Assembly: GCA_030062745.1 (NCBI GenBank)
Contig: CP099846.1
Span: 29,161,201 to 29,225,200, forward strand
Reading direction: 5' to 3'
DNA length: 64,000 bases
DNA from: Capitulum mitella
Lineage: Eukaryota; Arthropoda; Thecostraca; Pollicipedomorpha; Pollicipedidae
The notes beneath the pieces were generated by a model. It had not been told where the DNA came from, did not search any database, and saw nothing but the letters and a program-made list of their open reading frames with translations. The translations under genes and the position numbers were made by a program. Below, piece after piece: positions 55,351 through 64,000 of this stretch; within the stretch, counting starts at the first letter, position 1; every line of letters begins with the position of its first letter.

Positions 55351-56634
55351 CTGTCGGGCAGACGGCCACGCGGTCAGCGGCCGGTCGGCGAGCGGCGGGC
55401 CAGGCCGCCAGAGGGCTTCACGCGGAGTGCACGCAGACGGGTCAGAGAAAGATCAAGATCACGCCAAACACAGGTCATGGACAGGTCAGTCAGGGATCGG
55501 ATACCACAAATTCAGGTCAAGGTCGGGTCGGAGCCCAGACAAGACAGAGACATGTTCATCACGGGTCAAAGACACTGAAGAGGAAAGCGAAAAACTAACC
55601 GTTTTTGCTCGTATGCGTCAGAGTTTGAACACGTCACGCTTTGGTCAGAGATAGGATATTCTACGCCACGTCAAACTTCGCTGCTGAGTAGGTCTCCGCC
55701 AATTCAAAGCTCGCCAGACAAGTCTAGAACACGTCACGCTCGGCCGCAGATCGGCCTCAGACAAGACAGAGATAGGTCTGAGACAAAGAAGTGTCTGTCT
55801 GGCACTGGACAACCGAAGTCGGATCAGGGACAGGTCTGAAAATGTTGGAGACAGGTCAGCCATCCATCACAATTGGACCTCAGATGGGTTAGGTTACCAC
55901 AGTCGCTACATGCGCGATGCACACCGATGTAACCGGCTTCGTTCTCCCGGTGCGCTGGTCGTATTGATTCTCAGCGCCCGGCACCACGAGGGCCCACATC
56001 GCAGCAGACGCCGCCGACTCCTAAAGCAGGGAGCCAAAAGTCGACCGCGTTTGCTCGCAACAAGAGAAAAGTATATTAACACACGCGTTGCCGTGAACAG
56101 TCACAAGCCCTCTGAGCGAAACCACTTTCACCTTTCTCCATCTTTCTAAACTGCAGCACGTCTGCGGTACTGTTGCGGTACCGTGGTTTTATCTCATCCT
56201 TCTGTCAGGGAACGCCACAATTCAATGGTGCTTTCTTTTGCTACTGACTGCCCAATGTACGGGGAGTTACGGAGACCTTCCGCGTCGTGGGGACGGGGGC
56301 TGGTGCACTGCTGACGACCGCTTGTAGGTGACAGACAGAGACAGGAAAAAAACAAAACAAACGAGTCTAACCGCCTCACGACTCGTGGGCCGGGCAATAT
56401 TGTTTCACGGCCAGCTAGTGTACGGGCCTGACGTTTGGGGTATTTGTGGCATCGAGCCTCGCTGCCAAGCCCGTGGCCACTGGGTTTAAGTGAATGACAT
56501 GAGCACACTCGGTTCCATCTGAGCCGTCCGATATCACCACTGGGCTTATATTTTACAGGCCCAATCTACTTGCACAAGTACGACGCAAACACTCGCAAGA
56601 AATGGGCTTCGAATACAGACATACATACATACAC

Positions 56635-56691
<57 letters not shown>

Positions 56692-57080
56692 TTATACGGA
56701 AGTCGTTCGTGGGTAGGGCTTATAATGCACTCCCCCGTCAACCGTTTGGCAAGCTGCCAACTGGCTCCTCCATTCCCAACGTCAGAGCGCACCCGGTCGC
56801 CGGCCCATGCCCAGCCAATGATATCGTGAGCTCGATCTGTTTGGGAGCGGACAAATCGACCTTCGACCTCGAACACCTTGTTTCCGCAGCGGAATGTTAC
56901 AGTGACTTCGACGGAGGTCCTCCGGCCGCGGCCGTTTCCGAGGAGCAAGACTGGTGACGAGTGCTCTGCCAGAAAGGGGAGGTGCGACGCGCTCCCAGTT
57001 ACCTCAAGTGTAACACAGAGTCTGTAATTACACACGATGGACGCCGCACGGAATGACGCAGCACAAAGCCTGAACTTCAC
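55351..57080. other. ARID5-like upstream intron; microsatellite and GACAGG-rich tract
   Basis: AGACAGGTC/AGACAAGACAGAG-like degenerate repeats at about 55440-55870 and a CACA/TA microsatellite at 56618-56690. No coding exon is recognised. Confidence 0.5.
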
Positions 57081-57176
57081 CCCCCGCCGGCCGGTGTCCG
57101 AGGCCAGCTGGCACACCGTGCCCAGACGCTTGGCCTCAAAGAGCTCGCGGAGGCGAACGCCACTGCTGCCGCCGGA
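57081..57176 (-). CDS. Tentative ARID5-like upstream exon
   Basis: 96 bp flanked by a usable acceptor (GCGTGTCAG) and donor (GGG|GTGAAG), phase 0 at both ends, which fits the phase-0 start of 55350. It would encode VRLRELFEAKRLGTVCQLAS then DTGRRG. This resembles, weakly, IAELQLLWEERTSRQLLSSS and DTPQGR of ARID5B just before DEVIAV. The LYFLPE block seen in vertebrates is missing. It could also be chance. Confidence 0.4.
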
Positions 57177-59051
57177 CTGACACGCTTCCGGCGTTCCACA
57201 ACCAACCGTCCCCTCGGGCGCGACCGCGGCAGACGCCTCACGATGGCCGGGTCACGACGACCAGACGCTACCTTGCCGCTCGGCGCGCTGCATCGCGGTG
57301 GGGGGCCACTCAGCAGCGCAATCAGCTCCCGCTCTCCCTTCCTGTGATGTCGCCTGTTGCACACCAAGAACGACGGTCCTCCGCCGGCGGTCAGGCATTC
57401 CACCCGAACAGATCGCCACAGCGCCAGGGTTCTCTCCCCCTGCCCCTAGCGGAAGTCGACGGCAGCTGGCAACCGATATCGGACACCACCAGGTCGACGA
57501 GCTGCCACTTTTTAAGGACATTCTTCCGCACAGAGCCATGGGCTTAACGTTGAAACTAGAATACTGCGGGGAACTATTTCTGTGCCCCCTCATCAGTACG
57601 TTGGTTTTTGCAGCTGATGGCATTCCATTCGTCTCGGTGGGGGGAGGGCTGCGAGGACCCACACGCCGAGCCCGACCACCCCCACTGGGCGTGGCGGGTG
57701 TCCCACTGAAACCAGCTCCGGGAAGGGGAGCTGAACGCCTGAGCTCTCAGAGTGACGCACAATCCCGGCTGTGCCAACCGTGCCGTAACATGAGTACAGT
57801 GTCCAAACCAAGTTTGAAAATCCGTGTGAAACATATGGCTCGCGAAATTTTGAAGTGGAAACCGACATAGTTATCACGCCTATGCAGCTTTCGTCGGTGG
57901 GTTTTTGCAAGCCCTGCCACAGTCAGACTGTGCTTAATGGGCAACAGGTTTCAGTCTTGCTTAAGACAAGTGCTTCGGCGGTCGCAATTCAGTCACTGGC
58001 CAGAAGAAGCCGCAGAACCACAAATGGATAAACCGGATGCAAAATTTATCCAGACATCTATTTGTCGACCCATTTGTCGATTCGCAGGCGCAAAGCTCCC
58101 TGCTTTCTATCAAATGCCATCACTTTCACCTTGACTTTGAATCCCATTCAGAGGCAAGATTCGCCGACAATAAACACTCGTTATTACGTGTAAGAACGTA
58201 CACTGTGAAACACGTTTCGGTATTACTTTGAACAACGCAAAGACAATGTAAGAAATCACTCCCGGCGACATGCAAACCTGAATGTGACGTCAGTACGATC
58301 GGCAGCATGCGGACCGAAGGGTAAACTGGGGAAAAGCTGATTCTGAACCGATTCTCTCTGAGCAACGCCACTGACCTACTGCCAAAATCTGCAAATGGAA
58401 GTCTTCGCTCTTCTAACTTTCCTCCCGTTCAACAACCATGACCGATCCGATTTGACACAAACGCCGAACCCTTTAGCTTCCTTTTTGAGTTAGTTTGAGC
58501 TTCTGAGTCAGTCAGTTTGAGCAATTTTCAGTACGCTGGAAAAAAAACTCCAGGAATCCGCAACAAGGCTACCACGCGGGCTAAAATATGTACAATGCAT
58601 ATGAAGCGAGCAAGACGTGCACAGAGCAGTTTTCAACTCTCAGTGCGATGGTCCGCGTAAGCCCAAATTCAAAACTGAACTGGCTAGTTGGAGAAAATAC
58701 GACTGTCAACTGGCCTGACACAAGCTGACACAGGACAAAGTTGACAACAGAAAGGAATACATCACGACCATCAAAAACGCTGCCATAACCATAACAGGGC
58801 TGTATGGCACAGGAACACGGTCAGAACAGAGGCATAGTTGGACTGAACGCCAAACAATTCCCAAAGAGTTTACGGTCCCGTAAAGACATCTTCCGTGAAC
58901 AAATCTGGGGTTTTGTATGTGTCGAAATTTCCCTCGAGATACGGTATAAGGGAATACATTATCTTTCAGAGACTTCGTACATTTTAGCTGTAAATTGGGT
59001 ATTCCTGAGCAACACAAGTCGAAATATACATGCATACACACACACACATAT

Positions 59052-59085
<34 letters not shown>

Positions 59086-59136
59086 TGTATATATACACAT
59101 ATTTGTGTGTATGTACGTGTGAATATATATATATAC

Positions 59137-59167
<31 letters not shown>

Positions 59168-59577
59168 ACTACGCCTTAGCGGTCATAGTTACAATCCCAT
59201 GGATACATGTATTCCACTGCGTCCCTTACCTCCCCCTCCCCCCAAAAAAACAGGTGCCCTAACACTGGCCTCGCATAGCACGGTACCGGCAAAAAGCCGA
59301 CACCTAAGCCGCCTCGGGCCCCTCGGCGACCCAACATCCCGCCCCGGGGCGCCGAACGGACGGCCGCCGGATAGTCCAATCGCTTCGGCCGGCGCCTGTG
59401 CTGCTGTCCTGGGGATCGATCGCGCCGCCCTGCGCCACGCGCCGCACTGCCAGCGGCTCGTCTGCACGGCTCCGCCGGTACGCGGCGCCAGCCCGGACGT
59501 GGGATACGGGGCACGGGGCGCGGGACACGGTCGGCGGGACGGGACACGGGTCACGGGGCAGTGCCGGTTAACGGTTA
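57177..59577. other. No gene recognised; TA microsatellite
   Basis: No ARID5 first exon (GPY-FY-K type motif) was found on the minus strand. A TA/TATG simple repeat lies at 59035-59168. Confidence 0.4.
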
Positions 59578-59990
59578 CAGACCCGACACAGGAGACGGGT
59601 CGGCGAGAGACCGGACACAGAAGACGGGACAGCGAGAGACCGGACACAGGAGACGAGACAACGACAGACCGGACACAGGAGACGGGACAACGACAGACCG
59701 GACACAGGAGACGGGACAACGACAGACCGGACACAGGAGACGGGACAACGACAGACCGGACACAGGAGACGGGACAGCGAGAGACCGGACACAGAAGACG
59801 GGACAGCGAGAGACCGGACACAGGAGACGGGACAACGACAGACCGGACACAGGAGACGGGACAACGACAGACCGGACACAGGAGACGGGACAGCGACAGA
59901 CCGGACACAGAAGACGGGACAGCGAGAGACCGGACACAGGAGACGGGACAACGACAGACCGGACACAGGAGGCGGGACAGTCCGAAGCGT
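59578..59990. repeat. 29-bp minisatellite, ~14 copies
   Basis: Units such as GAGACGGGACAACGACAGAC plus CGGACACAG repeat every 29 bp, with AACGACAG/AGCGAGAG variants. Open frames exist on both strands across it, as expected for a stop-free monomer of length not divisible by three. Confidence 0.95.
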
Positions 59991-62164
59991 ACCGCAGCAG
60001 TGGATACAGTGGTCACGTTTGACGTCTTTGATGAGCCGTGCTGAGGACAATCAGGCGCCCTGAATGGCACCCATTTTTTTGCTTCGAAAACAGTAAGGAC
60101 GCCGGTCTACTGACCTCCGCTGAAACGAGATCGCACAATCGTGAAAGCCACTATTTGATAAGATTTCGACAGGGGAAAGAAAGGTGCGATTTCCACGTTT
60201 TTTACGCCCGCTTATTTGAAACGCAGACTACAACAAAAGACCGATGGACTGGTATGAACAGACTAAAAAAGGCGCACCCGAAGGGACCATGACACAACAG
60301 ATGAGCCTGCCCAGAGCGGTTGCCAAGAAATATCGACGAACTCAAACCGATCATCGCAAAAAGCTAACTCTGCTTCCGGCAAAAGAGAAACCCTACGTGG
60401 CGTGAAACGCGGGTCATCACGGGAAACCTTAACGCGAGGGCTCTGAAATCCTGAAAAACAGCCGACAAACGTGGAAAGTCAATCAGGGCCAAGTGGGAAA
60501 CCGGCATTCAGACAGAACTTGAAAATCGACAGACTTTTCGGGAAACGGCACACGAACTGAGAAACGAGAGCTGCATATGCGCAGCCTACAGAAGTCAACA
60601 CAGCACAGGCAGCTAGGCTTCAAGAGTCCGCGCACTGGAACGACGTGACAGCACAACGGATCGATACACGAAGTGCGCCCCCATCGACAAAGCCAAGCCG
60701 GTTGGCCTTCTACCGTCAAAACCAGGCCACCGGACGCCAGACCCACATAATTTACAGCCCACTGGGGCTGGGACGGCATGTTCAAACCGCCAACTAGTTC
60801 AGGCTTGCTGATCTGTCTGATACAAAAATCATGTCTTGCGGTAAAAAATGTTCCAAACAAGTTCCCACTTTTGCAAAAAAGCACGTAAAATAATCGGAAA
60901 TGCAAATTCTCGTCTTCTAACAGCAGGGTACATCGGAGACCTCACATCGTTTTCGTTTCCATTTTTAGCCCTTCGCTGAACACGACCAAGGTCTGCAAAC
61001 TACCTTAGGAGCATGATCGGGGGCCCAAATATCGAATGTAACTCGAGCATTAGTCAACAAAATCACGTCGCAGTTTTTCTGATAATTTATCACTCAGTTC
61101 TCCCTCGTCCACTGGGTCAATCTCAACAAAACGCGGTCTAACAGATTATTCAGATGTTTCGGAAATGCCAGGGGATAACAAGAAAAAAAACACAAGCCCG
61201 GCACATGTCTCCTTATTTGATATTCTGGGCATGTTCCGGCCAATGGATTTATCACTTTCATATACGTGCATAGCATAATTGTCGGACGGAAATCACCTGG
61301 GTCAGACCCTCACCTAGATCCGCACCAGGACCATGTTTAATGAACTCTGGCAGAATACTCCTAATGGGTTTCAAAAACTTCCAATAATCAAGGGTTACGC
61401 TGCCTTGGGCATTAGGACCCACTTCAACGCAGAACTGCAACACAGCAACGCCCCCTTTTGATGTCTCCTACATCCGCCCTTGATAATATCCAAACGGTTG
61501 GCGTTGAAGCAGAATTTCTCGTTAACGTGAATGCAGCCTGGAAATAAAGATTTCGAGTATGAAAAACGGAAAAAAAAAACAAAAACGGTTTCGAGTATCG
61601 ATAAGTAGGCGGGGCAGAATGCTCCCGAAACGATTGGAAAATAGCCCGAAATGATTTCGAGGAATCGCTCTTTTTCACCTTGCACAATCAAACTTTGAAA
61701 AGGTTTCCACAAAAGATGCTTAACCAGGGTAGCCGAGTCGACACCCGCATCAAAATTCATTTAGAAAGTCCCTGCAAATTATCGTCATGTTTTAAGCGCG
61801 AAGAGAACCTGCTTCAGTTATGTGTGTCCGAAAACATCAACCTCGGCCATCTGAGTGGATATTCATTGCAACCAATGACAGTGGACGTCAGCGGTGCCAA
61901 CCAAAATGGCGGCGCTGAAGGCGAGCCGACTGGCGATGTGATAGGTCAGGCCGACCAACAAAGGCCGACCTCGACCTGATCTGTGCCAGCCGGCACGCCT
62001 GCTCGTCGACCACCGAAAACCGGACCACGGCGGCGATTCACTGAACCTGACCACGCCAGAGATCCCCTGATCCAGACCACGACAGAAACTCACTGAACCC
62101 GACCATGGCGGCCACTTCCTGAACGGCGGCGTAGAGAGCGGCTGGCCTGACGACGCTGGCCAGT
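59991..62164. other. No gene recognised
   Basis: No domain, splice-consistent exon or element end is recognised. Confidence 0.4.
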
Positions 62165-62510
62165 CGCCAACGCGGCCCGTCCAACACCCAGCCTGAACCA
62201 GGCCCGGAACCCGGCGAGACGGTCCAGCACCCAGCCTGAACCAGGCCCGGAACCCGGCGAGACGGTCCAGCACCCAGCCTGAACCAGGCCCGGAGCCCGG
62301 AGAGACGGTCCAGCACCCAGCCTGAACCAGGCCCGGAGCCCGGCGAGACGGTCCAGCACCCAGCCTGAACCAGGCCCGACACCCACCGAGACGGTCCAAC
62401 ACCCAGTCTGAACCATGCCCGGCACAGACCGAGACGGTCCTACACCCCGCCTGGATCACGGGCGGCATTCACCGCGACGGTCCGAAGACCTAGCCTGGAT
62501 CGGGCCCAGC
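62165..62510. repeat. 43-bp minisatellite, ~8 copies
   Basis: GGTCCAGCACCCAGCCTGAA starts at 62221, 62264, 62307, 62350, 62393, 62436 and 62479, exactly 43 bp apart, with an earlier copy near 62178. Copies decay towards both ends. Confidence 0.95.
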
Positions 62511-64000
62511 GCGCACAGCGACCCGTTGGACGCCCCCAGCAAATGACCCCACATGAATCGCACCCGAGCCTTCCGGCTGCGGCTCGACCCCATTCACGTG
62601 GCAGACGAACACCGATGCCGGGCCACACGGGCCGGGCACGAGACGGACACGGCGAGCAAGCGCAAACACGCGCTCGCCGGGGCGGTCCACGACAGCGGTG
62701 TCTGGGGCAACAGGACGCTGTTGTTGCCCGCGAGTTCACGTCATTCCTCGCACCGCGCCGGCTGACTCCAGTCCGTCTGACCAACGGTGCAGCGGGGCAC
62801 TGCGCTGGCCCTAAACTGCGGCCGCCAGCGCGGTCCCATTTCACGGTAATAATGAACTCCGCTGCTGCGACCGAGAGTGCGACCAAGACTCGTCACTCAG
62901 CCGTTCTGGCCATACTGAAAAAGGAACATCATGAAACCTACCTCGAGAACGCATTCCGCAAGACAACGCCCCAGCTCGAGCCGAGCAGATGGCTGCGGCT
63001 GGGAGGTCAAAACGCTGCCACGACATCAGGTGTTCAAAGACCGCACCGAAAGACAGGACATCTCACATTGCTTTGGTAGACAGAGCCGGCATGAACTTCA
63101 CTTGTTTGTTTAGCACTGTTTTGGTGGCGATAGCTTCTACAGATTTTCCCTGCCTTTCATAACGCGAATGGCGCTTTGAAATATTGCAGAAGTTCGCTTA
63201 CTGGTAATGGACTCCACCATCAATCATATGCTAATTAAACTTTCTGAAGGAAATGGCAGTGCACTCCACCAAGAGCAGAGCCAAGTAGATGGGTGCAAGA
63301 AGTGCAAAAACGCATGCAATTCACCAAACACCTACGAACTCCGCCAAAGACTCGCTTCTGATTACTGCCTGCTCGGAGCGTGCCTCAGGTGCCATTTCAA
63401 ACGCTCGGATTGGAATGAAGGCATGACTGCTCGCGGATGCCCAGCTTCACGTTGCTGGGATCACTTGGTGTATCTTCTGACTTCAGAAGCAATTAGGGAC
63501 CGGGAAGGGACGACTTTCCACGCTAGAACCGCCGGAACCGAAGACAGACCTAGCCCGCAGCCAAACAGTACTCGGTTACCAACAACGGTCAGTAATGAAT
63601 TGTAACAAACAAAGATTACATCAATCCCGACAGGGAAGAAAATCGTAACGAAGCACTGACAGCAGGTGCATCACCTAAATTTCATTCCGAGAGATATGCC
63701 AAAGAGGCTTCAAACTGGTAAGTAAACAAAGACGCCTTGTAAAAAGAAGAAAAATCCCACACCAAAGTCTCCAAGGAAAGCTGGAAGTTCCTCCAAGGAG
63801 ATTGTCCCCCGCTCCTTTACCAAATGACGACGACTCTACCGGATAGCACCGATATCTGATATCGCAAAACCTATCTGTCGCAGCGCCATCGAGGAATGCA
63901 GCGCCGTCGGTCCACACGTCACCGGACGTACCAATGAACGCGCACAACCACCTCATGTACGGCAATATCCGGCCTGCCCTCCGTTACCGCGGCGTCAGGC
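62511..64000. other. No gene recognised
   Basis: A GC-rich patch at 62540-62850 has long overlapping frames on both strands without recognisable domains. The rest is unassigned. Confidence 0.35.

Noticed and set aside
54580-55578. 332-codon + strand frame
   Set aside because: Antisense to ARID5-like exon 2 and CT-rich intron; low complexity without a domain.
57298-57870. 190-codon + strand frame
   Set aside because: No recognisable domain, no splice or promoter support, overlapping frames on the other strand.
59189-60070. Long frames on both strands with a Pro/Val/Ser/Cys or Arg/Thr/Asp repeat
   Set aside because: Translations of the 29-bp minisatellite.
62038-62468. Overlapping minus-strand frames rich in GCWTVS-type repeats
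   Set aside because: Translations of the 43-bp minisatellite.

Overview
The window is eukaryotic, most likely from an invertebrate animal and plausibly an arthropod. Two host genes can be recognised. Both are GC-rich in coding sequence and sit in AT-richer, transposon-filled surroundings. The species cannot be fixed from the sequence. A crustacean such as a barnacle would fit the GC-biased coding and the mix of Penelope-like, hAT and TTAA-target elements, but that is a guess.

Layout. Positions 1-13.7 kb hold no recognised host gene. They contain a Penelope-like GIY-YIG fragment (3.4 kb) cut by a 1.2-kb TTAA element, a 157-bp tandem triplication, a hAT MITE remnant and a large inverted repeat (9.9-10.9 kb) fused to a second TTAA family. 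At 13.8 kb lies a tRNA-like SINE head. At 14.1-16.4 kb on the + strand is an intron-less IGHMBP2/SMUBP-2-like helicase with a frameshift, an extra Gly in the P-loop and a 48-bp internal duplication. From 16.4 to 42.4 kb the sequence is almost wholly mobile or satellite DNA: further TTAA elements (families A, C and D), a Penelope-like retroelement with RT and GIY-YIG parts, hAT MITEs with recognisable 8-bp target duplications, a degenerate ~230-bp satellite split by transposons, a LINE RT fragment and a LINE endonuclease fragment.

From 42.7 to about 57.2 kb on the - strand is an ARID5-type (ARID5A/ARID5B) transcription factor gene. Seven coding exons join with consistent splice phases: 55143-55350, 52758-52839, 47422-47576, 46411-46523, 45820-46015, 45160-45310 and 43895-44549. 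An eighth upstream exon (57081-57176) is tentative, and the first exon was not found. The AATAAA signal at 42728-42733 suggests a long GC-rich 3' UTR.

The most striking feature is inside this gene. The intron before exon 47422-47576 carries about 98 tandem copies of a 50-bp monomer (47549-52430). The copy nearest the exon contains the exon's own 3' splice site and its first coding bases, so the array is an amplified intron-exon boundary: almost every monomer is a copy of a 3' splice site plus exon start. The array has no stop in any of the three transcript-strand frames. A second oddity is a run of six CTGAC branch-point-like pentamers placed 19-49 nt upstream of the next-but-one acceptor.

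A third theme is the TTAA elements. Families A, C and D differ in sequence but share one end architecture: TTAA, a short terminal inverted repeat, then a G-run/C-run stem-loop. Each near-complete family A copy also carries a perfect AGGTCAAAGGTCA (DR1 nuclear-receptor type) site. The 57-64 kb end holds microsatellites and two more minisatellites (29 bp and 43 bp) with no recognised gene.
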